NCBI GenBank assembly: GCA_029864065.1
Contig: JAOTUD010000130.1
Coordinates: 1-7,182, forward strand
Direction: 5' to 3'
DNA length: 7,182 nt
Source: Gammaproteobacteria bacterium
GTDB lineage: Bacteria > Pseudomonadota > Gammaproteobacteria > GCA-001735895
A program made the translations under genes and the position numbers. A model generated the notes under the pieces. It was given only the letters and a program-made list of their open reading frames with translations, ran no database searches and was not told the DNA's origin. Of the stretch, positions 1 to 6,335 are shown in pieces (positions within the stretch are counted from its first letter, which is position 1; the number at the start of each line of letters is the position of its first letter).

Positions 1-747
1 GCCATCGACCCGCTCGCGGATATTGGCCGCGTCGCACGCGAGTACGGCATCTGGTATCACGTCGACGGGGCCTACGGATTGCCGGGGATCCTCGATCCGC
101 GGGTAAGCCATCTTTACCAGGGTCTCGACATGGTCGACTCGGTTATCGTCGATCCGCATAAATGGCTGGGCGCCTCGGTGGGCATCGCCGCCACTTTCGT
201 GCATGACCGGGACTTGCTGGAACGCGCCTTCACGCAGGAGCCTTCCGACTACCTGGAAGGCACGATCGATCAGGGGGAGGACGTCGATGCACGCATCGAG
301 CATTCACTGGACGATTTCGGCATCCCCTATTTCAACTATGGCGTCGAGCTGAGCGCGCCCTGCCGCGGCGTCGTGGTGTGGGCGTTGATACGCGAAATCG
401 GCGTCGATGGAATACGCGAACGCATCGTGCGCCACAATGACATGGCCAGGGAGGTCGCCGAATTCTGCCGGCGGCACCCGCACCTCGAATTGATGCTCGA
501 GCCGACCCTGTCGGTTTGCTGCTTTCGTTACGTCGCGCCACAGGCGGACGACCTGGACCGGCTCAATCAAAGGCTTTACCGACGCCTGATCAGGGAAAAC
601 GAATTCCTGCCGAGCACGACGCGGGTCAACGGGCAGCTGGTGTTGCGCCCGTGCTTCCTCGGGGCTCGCGCCGAGCGCGCGCAGGTCGATGGATTATTGC
701 AGTCCGTGTTGCGTATCGGCGCCGAGCTCGTTGGCGGGCAACACTGA
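1..747 (+). CDS. Group II PLP-dependent decarboxylase, C-terminal part (5' truncated)
   Basis: The frame is open from base 1, so the start lies outside the window; 248 residues remain of a family that usually has about 450-500. Two cofactor motifs are visible. HVDGAYG (fragment residues 20-26) carries the Asp22 expected to pair with the pyridine nitrogen of PLP. VDPHKWLG has the Schiff-base Lys54 preceded by His53, the NPHKW-type motif of aromatic-amino-acid, histidine and diaminobutyrate decarboxylases. The rest matches the small C-terminal domain (an ELSAP...VVVWALIREIG helix, then the NEFLPSTT and QLVLRPCFLG strands). The family removes the alpha-carboxylate of an L-amino acid in the cytoplasm to give an amine. 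The substrate-determining N-terminal half is missing, so the substrate is unknown. It is 194 nt upstream of the Rieske gene on the same strand and may or may not belong to that pathway. The TTG at 79 is internal, not a start. Confidence 0.86.
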   Translation, partial: AIDPLADIGRVAREYGIWYHVDGAYGLPGILDPRVSHLYQGLDMVDSVIVDPHKWLGASVGIAATFVHDRDLLERAFTQEPSDYLEGTIDQGEDVDARIEHSLDDFGIPYFNYGVELSAPCRGVVVWALIREIGVDGIRERIVRHNDMAREVAEFCRRHPHLELMLEPTLSVCCFRYVAPQADDLDRLNQRLYRRLIRENEFLPSTTRVNGQLVLRPCFLGARAERAQVDGLLQSVLRIGAELVGGQH

Positions 748-810
748 TCGAACTAGCGCCTGCCGATCATCGTCAAGACCGTCGCTATCCGCCCCCGGCC
801 CAAATTATTC

Positions 811-840
811 TTGACTGGTTGCCGCAGAATCCCTTACTTT
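811..840 (+). promoter_or_regulatory. Possible sigma70-like promoter before the Rieske gene
   Basis: The 194-nt gap after the decarboxylase contains an AT-richer patch at about 801-846. A good -35 match, TTGACT, lies at 811-816. The best -10 candidates are poor: TACTTT at 835-840 (spacer 18) or CTTACT at 833-838 (spacer 16), each 3 of 6 matches. The patch stands out from its GC-rich surroundings, which is the main support. It would give a leader of roughly 95 nt to the ATG at 942. Confidence 0.3.
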
Positions 841-892
841 CGATTCCTTCCCGGCGGCAGGTGAATCAAGATTACCTATCAACTCGCATCAC

Positions 893-920
893 CGGTACGG
901 TTCGGCATCCCGGTCCGGTT
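893..920 (+). repeat. Tandem 10-nt direct repeats upstream of the Rieske gene
   Basis: CGGTACGGTT (893-902) is repeated as CGGTCCGGTT (911-920), 9 of 10 bases identical with a repeat period of 18 nt. A degenerate third copy, CGGTCGCGG, begins at 927. The block ends just before the ATG at 942 and could be an operator for an activator or repressor. The short length and GC-rich background mean chance is possible. Confidence 0.35.
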
Positions 921-941
921 GTCGATCGGTCGCGGCCAGCC

Positions 942-2162
942 ATGAGCCGCGCCGGAATTTTTGCTGCCGATTTCAACGGCCTGACCGAGGCGCAGCCGAC
1001 GCTGCCACTAGCCTGGTACTACGACCGTGACCAGTACCAGCACGAACTCGATACGATCTGGTCGCAGAACTGGGTTTACCTGTGCCGCGCCGAATCCGTT
1101 GCCGCAACCGGCGACTACCGCGTGTTCACGCTCGCCGGGCGTGAAATCATATTATTGCGCGACGACGCGGGCGAGCTGTGCGCCTATTTCAACAGTTGCC
1201 GGCATCGCGGCTCGCGCCTGTGCGAGCAAAGCGGCGGCTCGTTCAAGCGCGGCCGTATCATCTGCCCCTACCACAGCTGGTCCTACGATTTGCGAGGTCG
1301 CCTGGTCGCCACCGGCACCGCGCGCGCGGTGGCGGGTTTCGAGCCCGGCGACCACGGCCTGAGCCCGGTCGCGATCGCGAGCTGGGGCGGATTCGTGTTT
1401 GCCAACCTGACGGGCGGCGAGGCGCGGCCGTTTGCGGAAATCCTCGGCGAAGAACTGTCGCCACTGGCCAACTGGCCGCTGGAATCGTTGCGCGTCGGTC
1501 ATCGTTTCAGCAAGATGCTCGCGTGCAACTGGAAGCTGTTCTGGGAAAACTTCAACGAATGCCTGCATTGCCCGAAGGTGCACCCGGGCCTGTGTCAGCT
1601 GGTGCCGATTTACGGCCGTGGCCTGATGGTGCGCAAGGACGATCCGCACTGGCGCGACAAGGCCGACGACGACAGCCCGCGCGTAAGCGGGCGCCTGCGC
1701 GCCGGTGCCGAAACCTGGTCGCCGGACGGGCGCGCGGCAGTCGCGCCCTTCGCCGGTCTGACCGAGGCGGAACTGGGTATCGGCCATACCTACGCGGTAG
1801 CGATGCCGTCGCTGTTTGTCGTCGGGCATGTCGACTATGTGCGCTCGGTGCAGATTACCCCGCTCGACAGCGAGCGCATGCAGATCGATGCCGAATGGTT
1901 GTTCACGCCCGAGGCGCTCGACGACCCGTCCCTCGACCTGCCGGCGCTTACCGCGTTTGCCGAGCAGGTTATGCTCGAAGACGGCCAGGCCTGCGAGCTC
2001 AACCAGCGCGGCCTGCGCTCGGCGGCCGCGTCGCACGGAATCCTGATGTCGGAAGAATACGAGGTTTTCGCGTTCCATGAATGGGTGCGCCGCGAACTGG
2101 GCGAGCCGCCGCTGGCCGAGGCGCGCGCGAGCCGGGCCAGCCGGCGCAGGGAACGCGGTTAA
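942..2162 (+). CDS. Rieske non-heme iron oxygenase, alpha subunit
   Basis: A 406-residue aromatic-ring-hydroxylating-dioxygenase-type alpha subunit, of usual length. The N-terminal Rieske domain binds a [2Fe-2S] cluster through Cys86, His88, Cys108 and His111 (CRHRG ... CPYHSW). The C-terminal SRPBCC-type catalytic domain has the mononuclear iron signature ENFNECLHCPKVHP: bridging Glu206, iron ligands His209 and His214, and a likely third ligand Asp347 in LEDGQACELNQRGL. Glu at the bridging position, instead of the common Asp, is also found in the carnitine oxygenase CntA. Enzymes of this type use O2 and two electrons from a separate reductase to hydroxylate or N-demethylate substrates; no reductase is visible here. 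The start was chosen because the conserved LPLAWYYD segment begins about 20 residues in. It lacks a clear Shine-Dalgarno. An in-frame GTG at 861 would add 27 residues with no obvious domain. The gene probably leads the operon with the flavoenzyme 102 nt downstream. Confidence 0.93.
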   Translation: MSRAGIFAADFNGLTEAQPTLPLAWYYDRDQYQHELDTIWSQNWVYLCRAESVAATGDYRVFTLAGREIILLRDDAGELCAYFNSCRHRGSRLCEQSGGSFKRGRIICPYHSWSYDLRGRLVATGTARAVAGFEPGDHGLSPVAIASWGGFVFANLTGGEARPFAEILGEELSPLANWPLESLRVGHRFSKMLACNWKLFWENFNECLHCPKVHPGLCQLVPIYGRGLMVRKDDPHWRDKADDDSPRVSGRLRAGAETWSPDGRAAVAPFAGLTEAELGIGHTYAVAMPSLFVVGHVDYVRSVQITPLDSERMQIDAEWLFTPEALDDPSLDLPALTAFAEQVMLEDGQACELNQRGLRSAAASHGILMSEEYEVFAFHEWVRRELGEPPLAEARASRASRRRERG

Positions 2163-2205
2163 ACCAGCGGGTTGCCGTAACCCGAGCGCAGCGGCAAATG
2201 GCGCT

Positions 2206-2234
2206 TTGAAATTTGCCGCGCGAAGCATAATAAT
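2206..2234 (+). promoter_or_regulatory. Predicted sigma70-type promoter for the OYE gene
   Basis: TTGAAA (2206-2211, 5 of 6 matches to TTGACA) and AATAAT (2229-2234, 5 of 6 matches to TATAAT) are separated by exactly 17 nt. They lie in the 102-nt gap after the Rieske stop, about 30 nt before the next ATG. It is the best promoter-like sequence in the plus-strand intergenic regions, and suggests the downstream genes can be transcribed independently of the Rieske gene. Confidence 0.5.
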
Positions 2235-2264
2235 TGCGCCCTTTCGCATTGCCCCGGGATTTCA

Positions 2265-3443
2265 ATGACCAATCCAGTCAAACTGTTCGAACCGCTAACG
2301 ATACGCGATACCCGCTTGCCCAACCGTATCGTGGTGTCGCCCCTGTGCCAGTACTCGGCCGTCGACGGCCTCGCGCAACCCTGGCATTTTGCCCACCTGA
2401 GCACCTTCGCGCGCGGCAAGGCCGGACTGGTGTTCACCGAGGCGACCGCGGTGGAGGAGCGTGGCCGCATTACGCCGGTCTGCCTCGGCATCTGGAATGA
2501 CGCACAGGCCGACGCCTTGCGCCCGATCACCGCTTTCATCGAATCGATGGGTTGCGTACCCGGCATGCAGCTGGCGCACGCCGGCCGCAAGGCGTCGACG
2601 CGTCCGCCTTTCGCCGCCAGGGGCCCGATCCCGCTGAACGAGGCGGATCGCGAAACCGACGGTGCGCCGTGGCAAACGGTAGCTCCGTCGGCGCTGCCCG
2701 TCGCCGACGGCTGGCACGTGCCTGCCGAACTCGACGCCGCCGGATTGCAGCAGGTCAGGCAGGCTTTCGTCGACGCCGCGCGGCGCGCGGTCGATGCCGG
2801 GTTTCGCGTGCTCGAACTGCACATGGCGCATGGTTACCTGCTGCACAGTTTCCTGTCGCCGCTCGGCAACCAGCGTGGCGACGCCTACGGCGGCGACCTA
2901 GAGAGCCGCATGCGCTTCCCCCTCGAAGTAGCGAGCGCGGTGCGCGAAGCGATTCCCGACGGCATGCCGCTGTTCTCGCGCATCTCGGCGATCGACGGCA
3001 GGGAAGGCGGCTGGACCATCGAGGATTCGGTCGTATTCAGCGACAAAATGCTGCAGGCCGGCGTCGATGTCGTCGACTGCTCGTCGGGCGGTATCGGTGG
3101 CGCGCCGCGGTTTCGCAGCGACGACAGCGGCAAGCCGCTGACCGCGGACTCGGCGCGCAGCCCGGGTTTCCAGGTGCCGTTTTCGCGGCGGCTGCGCGAA
3201 CAGACCGGCATCAAGTCGATGGCGGTTGGGGTCATCATCGATCCGCACCAGGCCGAGGAAATCCTGCAGAGCGGCGGCGCCGACCTGGTCGCGCTGGGCC
3301 GGGAACTGATGTACGACCCGTTCTGGCCGCTGCACGCCGCCCAGGCGCTCGGGGTAGATCCCGACTACCGCATGTGGCCGACGCAGTACGCCTGGGCCAT
3401 CGACCGGCGCGCACAGATCAAGACCCTGAACCAGGGTGGGTAG
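2265..3443 (+). CDS. NADH:flavin oxidoreductase, Old Yellow Enzyme family (YqjM/XenA class)
   Basis: A 392-residue FMN-dependent TIM-barrel enzyme. Class-defining residues are visible: Cys28 and Tyr30 in PLCQYSA (matching the redox-tuning Cys26 and Tyr28 of YqjM), QLAHAGRKAS around His105 contacting FMN, the substrate-binding pair His186/His189 in LHMAHGYLLHSFLSP, the GNQRGDAYGG loop, and the phosphate-binding Arg346 in LGRELMYDP. Length is slightly above YqjM (about 340) and XenA (about 360). The protein ends after the barrel and lacks the Fe-S and FAD/NAD domains of trimethylamine- or dimethylglycine-dehydrogenase relatives, so a simple ene-reductase or related hydride-transfer role is more likely than amine dehydrogenation. 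The ATG at 2265 has only a weak GGGA upstream but aligns with the family N-terminus (KLFEPLTIRD). It is 47 nt before the next gene. Its context suggests reduction of an unsaturated intermediate made after the Rieske step, which is inference. Confidence 0.93.
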   Translation: MTNPVKLFEPLTIRDTRLPNRIVVSPLCQYSAVDGLAQPWHFAHLSTFARGKAGLVFTEATAVEERGRITPVCLGIWNDAQADALRPITAFIESMGCVPGMQLAHAGRKASTRPPFAARGPIPLNEADRETDGAPWQTVAPSALPVADGWHVPAELDAAGLQQVRQAFVDAARRAVDAGFRVLELHMAHGYLLHSFLSPLGNQRGDAYGGDLESRMRFPLEVASAVREAIPDGMPLFSRISAIDGREGGWTIEDSVVFSDKMLQAGVDVVDCSSGGIGGAPRFRSDDSGKPLTADSARSPGFQVPFSRRLREQTGIKSMAVGVIIDPHQAEEILQSGGADLVALGRELMYDPFWPLHAAQALGVDPDYRMWPTQYAWAIDRRAQIKTLNQGG

Positions 3444-3447
3444 TTTG

Positions 3448-3459
3448 AATTCCGGAATT
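3448..3459. repeat. Perfect 12-bp palindrome in the OYE-DAO gap
   Basis: AATTCCGGAATT is perfectly palindromic, starts four bases after the OYE stop codon, and is followed by a short T run (3458-3462). It sits in a 47-nt gap and is conspicuously AT-flanked in GC-rich sequence. It could be a protein-binding site or a very weak hairpin; with no loop it is unconvincing as a terminator. Confidence 0.35.
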
Positions 3460-3490
3460 TTTGCCGAAGCATCGCGATGAGCCTGCGCCG

Positions 3491-4621
3491 ATGAAGGATT
3501 ACGACGTCGCCATCATTGGCGGCGGCCTGCTGGGCTCGGCGTTCGCCTGGGGGCTTGCCGACCGCGGTTTACGCAGCGTCGTGTTCGACGAGGGCGACAA
3601 CGCGATACGCACCGCGCGCGGCAACTTCGGGCTGGTCTGGGTCCAGGGCAAGGGCCTCGGGATGCCGGAATACGCGCGCTGGACGCTCGAATCGTCGCGG
3701 CAATGGGTTGGATTCGCCGAGCGCCTGCGGCGCGAAACCGGCGTCGATACCCAGTACCACCGCGACGGCGGCTTCGTCATCTGCCTCGACGACGATGACT
3801 TTGACAGCAACGTCGGCCTGCTCGAACAGCTGCGGCGCGAAGCGGGCGACGGCGGTTACGAATTCGAAATCGTCGAGCATGTCGAACTGCGACGGCGGAT
3901 TCCGATCGTCGGCGACGTGCCGGGCGCCACCTATTGTCCGCACGACGGGCACTGCAACCCGTTGCGGCTGCTGCGCGCGCTGCACACCGGGTACCTGAAC
4001 CGCGGTGGCGAATACCGTCCGTGGACCCGCATCGGCGGGCTACAGGCGCGCGCCGATGGCGGTTTCGTGGTCAGCGCCGTTGACGGTAAAGTGGTCGCGG
4101 CCGCGGCGAAGCTGATCGTCGCCGCCGGCCACGGCTCGCGCGAGCTCGGCAGCCAGGTGGGTTTGCAGGTGCCGATTTTCCCGGAGCAGGGGCAGGTGGT
4201 CGTGACCGAAAAGGCCGCCCCGGTACTGAACTACCCCACCAACTACGTGCGCCAGACCGATGCGGGCAATTTCCTGCTCGGACCGTCGAGCAAAAATGCG
4301 GGTTTCGATACCAGTACCGAACCCGCGACGCTGCGCGATATTACGGCGAATTGCGTCAGGGCTTTCCCGCTGCTCGACGATTTTCGCGTGCAGCGAGTAT
4401 GGGCGGCGCTGCGCGTCATGACGCCGGACGGGTTCCCGGTCTACCAGCAGTCCGACAGCCACCCGGGCGCCTTCTCGTTTGCGTGCCACAGCGGCGTCAC
4501 GCTCGCCGCGAACCACGCCCTGGAAGTGACCGAATGGGTAGTCCGGGGCGACATTCCGGAGCGCTACCGGCCGTTTCATCCGCGACGATTCGATGTTCAA
4601 GCGAATCCAGCCAGTCGATAA
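3491..4621 (+). CDS. DAO-type FAD oxidoreductase (HcnC/OoxB-like catalytic subunit)
   Basis: A 376-residue flavoprotein of the D-amino-acid/glycine oxidase fold. GGGLLG at residues 10-15 is the FAD ADP-binding loop, and the acidic pair Asp33-Glu34 at the end of the next strand should bind ribose. Further family features are GNFGLVWVQGKG, CPHDGHCNPLRLLRAL, the AAGHGSRELG strand and the C-terminal RVMTPDGFPVY and CHSGVTLAANHA segments that close over the flavin. Together with the next two genes it matches the heteromeric dehydrogenases HcnABC (glycine to cyanide), opine oxidase and D-hydroxyproline dehydrogenase, in which this subunit oxidises the amine. The substrate is unknown, and the SAGG-type N-terminal region I associate with HcnC is not apparent, so cyanide synthesis is not favoured. 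The ATG at 3491 places the FAD loop normally. An in-frame TTG at 3461 would add ten unlikely residues. Its 3' end overlaps the next gene by 29 nt. Confidence 0.9.
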   Translation: MKDYDVAIIGGGLLGSAFAWGLADRGLRSVVFDEGDNAIRTARGNFGLVWVQGKGLGMPEYARWTLESSRQWVGFAERLRRETGVDTQYHRDGGFVICLDDDDFDSNVGLLEQLRREAGDGGYEFEIVEHVELRRRIPIVGDVPGATYCPHDGHCNPLRLLRALHTGYLNRGGEYRPWTRIGGLQARADGGFVVSAVDGKVVAAAAKLIVAAGHGSRELGSQVGLQVPIFPEQGQVVVTEKAAPVLNYPTNYVRQTDAGNFLLGPSSKNAGFDTSTEPATLRDITANCVRAFPLLDDFRVQRVWAALRVMTPDGFPVYQQSDSHPGAFSFACHSGVTLAANHALEVTEWVVRGDIPERYRPFHPRRFDVQANPASR

Positions 4622-4898
4622 ACCGGTCCACCTCGTGTTCGAGGAGCAGCCGATCACCGCCTGCGAGGGGGACTCGGTTGCCGCGGCGCTGCTCGCCGCC
4701 GGCGTGACGGCGTTTCGCCAGGTCGCGCGGGGTGACGCGCTGCGCGGCCCTTATTGCATGATCGGTAATTGCTACGAGTGCCGGGTCGAAATCGACGGCA
4801 AACCCAACCTGCAGGCCTGCCAGCAGCGCGTGCGCGACGGCATACAGGTGCGCTTGCAGCGGGGCCTGCGCAAGCCAGGAGAGCGCGATGAACCCTGA
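4593..4898 (+). CDS. Small [2Fe-2S] protein (HcnA-like subunit of amine dehydrogenase)
   Basis: A 101-residue single-domain ferredoxin-like protein. The cluster ligands are Cys55, Cys60, Cys63 and Cys76 (C-x4-C-x2-C-x12-C), inside CMIGNCYECRVEIDG and NLQAC, the layout of HcnA and related small subunits, and also of the N-terminal domain of sarcosine oxidase alpha. The N-terminal half has the ubiquitin-like beta-grasp pattern (VHLVFEEQPITACEGDSVAAALLAAG). In such complexes this subunit carries electrons between the flavin subunits. It begins inside the preceding gene (29-nt overlap, different frame) and ends inside the next (11-nt overlap), so translational coupling and fixed stoichiometry are likely. 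No strong Shine-Dalgarno precedes the ATG, which fits reinitiation. It is less likely to be the ferredoxin of the Rieske oxygenase, although that cannot be excluded. Confidence 0.9.
   Translation: MFKRIQPVDKPVHLVFEEQPITACEGDSVAAALLAAGVTAFRQVARGDALRGPYCMIGNCYECRVEIDGKPNLQACQQRVRDGIQVRLQRGLRKPGERDEP
4877..4881 (+). promoter_or_regulatory. Shine-Dalgarno for the FAD/NAD subunit gene
   Basis: AGGAG, six bases before the ATG at 4888, is the clearest ribosome binding site among the plus-strand genes. It lies within the 3' end of the [2Fe-2S] gene and fixes the start of the last operon gene despite the 11-nt overlap. Confidence 0.7.
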
Positions 4899-6288
4899 TG
4901 TCGTCGTCGTCGGCGCCGGACCGGCGGGCATCTCGGCGGCGCTTGCGCTCGACGCGGCCGGGGCCGGGGTGCGGATTGTCGACGAGCAGCCGCGGCCCGG
5001 CGGCCAGGTTTATCGTGCGTTGGAGCAGGTTTCGCGCAACCGCCCCGAGAGCCTGGCGCTGTACGGCGACGATTACGCGCGCGGCCTCGAACTCATGACG
5101 CGTTTATCCGCCTCCGGGGTCGAGTTGTCCCCAGCGACATCGGTTTGGGATATCTCGATCGTGGATGGGCGCCTTGGTATCGGCCTGGTTTGCGACGACC
5201 GGGCCGAGATCGTTTATCCCCGGCATATCCTGCTGGCTACCGGGGCGATGGAGAGACCGACGCCGTTTCCGGGCTGGACCTTGCCCGGTGTCATGACGGT
5301 CGGGGCGGCGCAGACCCTGTTCAAGGAATCGGCGCTGGTGCCCGACTGCCGCCCGGTGATCATGGGCACCGGTCCGCTGGTTTACCTGTTCATCCGGCAA
5401 ATGCTCGCCGCGGGCGTAACACCGGCGCTGCTGCTCGATACCGCGCCCGGGCATATTCCCGTGCCGCTCTGGGGCGACCTGCTGCGGGCCTTCGTTAGCG
5501 CGCCGAAATCCCTGCTCAAGGGCGTTTCCTGGTTGCGGCAAATCAGGCATGCCGGCATCGATCGGGTCACCGGCGTTGGCTCGATCGAGGCCCGCGGCGA
5601 CGAACGCCTGGAGTCTATCCGCTATCGTGTCGATGGCAGGACCGTTGAGCTCAACACCGAACTTTTGCTGGTGCATGACGGCGTGATCCCGAACAGCCAT
5701 CTCGCGATGGCCGCGGGATGCGAGCATCGCTGGAACCGGCTGCAGGGCTACTGGCAACCGGTGCTCGACGCGAACGGACTCAGCACCCGGGCGGGCATTT
5801 CGATCGCCGGCGACAGCACCGCCATCGCCGGCGCCGACGCCGCGGCCTGCTCGGGACGCATCGTCGGCTCGCAGCTGGCGCTGGCGCTCGATTTTATCGA
5901 TGAATCTCGCCATCGCGCCGAAACGCTCGGCGATCGTCAGCGTCTCGAGCGCATCGCCGTCACGCGCCGCTTCATCGATCGATTCTACCGGCCGCTCGAA
6001 TATTTTCAGACGCCGCTGGATCCGGATACGCTGGTGTGCCGCTGCGAAGACGTCACCTCGGGAGAAATTCAGCAGGTCGCGGCGCTGGGTTGCATGGGTC
6101 CCAACCAGGGCAAGGCATTTACCCGCTGCGGCATGGGTCCCTGCATGGGGCGCCAATGCGGTAACGCGGTAAGCCACCTGTTTGCGCACTGCCATGGCAA
6201 GGAGGTCGACGAGATCGGGCACTACCGTATCAGGTCGCCGATCAAGCCGATCACCGTCGGCCAGCTATCCCGCCTGGACCTGGACTGA
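4888..6288 (+). CDS. FAD/NAD-type oxidoreductase with BFD-like [2Fe-2S] domain (HcnB/OoxA-like subunit)
   Basis: A 466-residue pyridine-nucleotide-disulfide-oxidoreductase-like protein. GAGPAG (residues 9-14) opens the FAD Rossmann domain. ATGAMERP (117-124), followed by PFPGWTLPGVMT, is typical of HcnB, opine oxidase A and sarcosine oxidase alpha. GTGPLV (160-165) opens the second nucleotide-binding domain. GISIAGDSTAIAG is the second FAD strand. The C-terminus is a BFD-like domain with ligands Cys384, Cys386, Cys414 and Cys419 (CRCEDV ... RCGMGPC). This subunit acts with the DAO-type and small Fe-S subunits, accepting electrons for transfer to the respiratory chain. Its own nucleotide may be FAD, NAD or, as in archaeal proline dehydrogenase complexes, ATP; the sequence does not settle this. 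It is the last gene of the co-directional block and its stop is 47 nt from the oppositely oriented trxC. Confidence 0.91.
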   Translation: MNPDVVVVGAGPAGISAALALDAAGAGVRIVDEQPRPGGQVYRALEQVSRNRPESLALYGDDYARGLELMTRLSASGVELSPATSVWDISIVDGRLGIGLVCDDRAEIVYPRHILLATGAMERPTPFPGWTLPGVMTVGAAQTLFKESALVPDCRPVIMGTGPLVYLFIRQMLAAGVTPALLLDTAPGHIPVPLWGDLLRAFVSAPKSLLKGVSWLRQIRHAGIDRVTGVGSIEARGDERLESIRYRVDGRTVELNTELLLVHDGVIPNSHLAMAAGCEHRWNRLQGYWQPVLDANGLSTRAGISIAGDSTAIAGADAAACSGRIVGSQLALALDFIDESRHRAETLGDRQRLERIAVTRRFIDRFYRPLEYFQTPLDPDTLVCRCEDVTSGEIQQVAALGCMGPNQGKAFTRCGMGPCMGRQCGNAVSHLFAHCHGKEVDEIGHYRIRSPIKPITVGQLSRLDLD

Positions 6289-6335
6289 CGCTACCGGGAA
6301 TCCGTCGGCCGCGTATCAGTCGCCGCGTAGCGGCC

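Noticed and set aside
516..941. Upstream extension of the Rieske reading frame
   Set aside because: The first part overlaps the decarboxylase in another frame and none of the extension resembles a protein domain. The Rieske family N-terminus fits the ATG at 942.
1152..2249. A 365-codon minus-strand open frame opposite the Rieske gene
   Set aside because: It is antisense to a gene with complete Rieske and iron-ligand motifs, its translation is Arg/Ala/Gln-rich with no recognisable domain, and long antisense frames are expected in GC-rich DNA.
2552..3448. A 298-codon plus-strand frame overlapping the OYE gene
   Set aside because: Arg-rich shadow in the alternative frame of a gene with clear OYE catalytic residues.
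5104..6222. A 372-codon minus-strand open frame opposite the FAD/NAD subunit
   Set aside because: Low-complexity Arg/Ala/Gly/Asp-rich translation without motifs, entirely within a well-supported plus-strand gene.
3491..6288. Identification as hcnABC hydrogen cyanide synthase
   Set aside because: Subunit composition is similar, but the gene order differs, the DAO-type N-terminal region reads GNFGLVWVQ without an HcnC-like pattern, and the Rieske/OYE context points to catabolism. The broader dehydrogenase family is safer.
6289..6335. Possible bidirectional terminator between the convergent FAD/NAD subunit and trxC genes
   Set aside because: A 6-bp inverted repeat (GGCCGC 6307-6312 with GCGGCC 6330-6335) and another 6-bp pair (6289-6294 with 6327-6332) exist, but stems are short, loops are long and there is no T tract on either strand.
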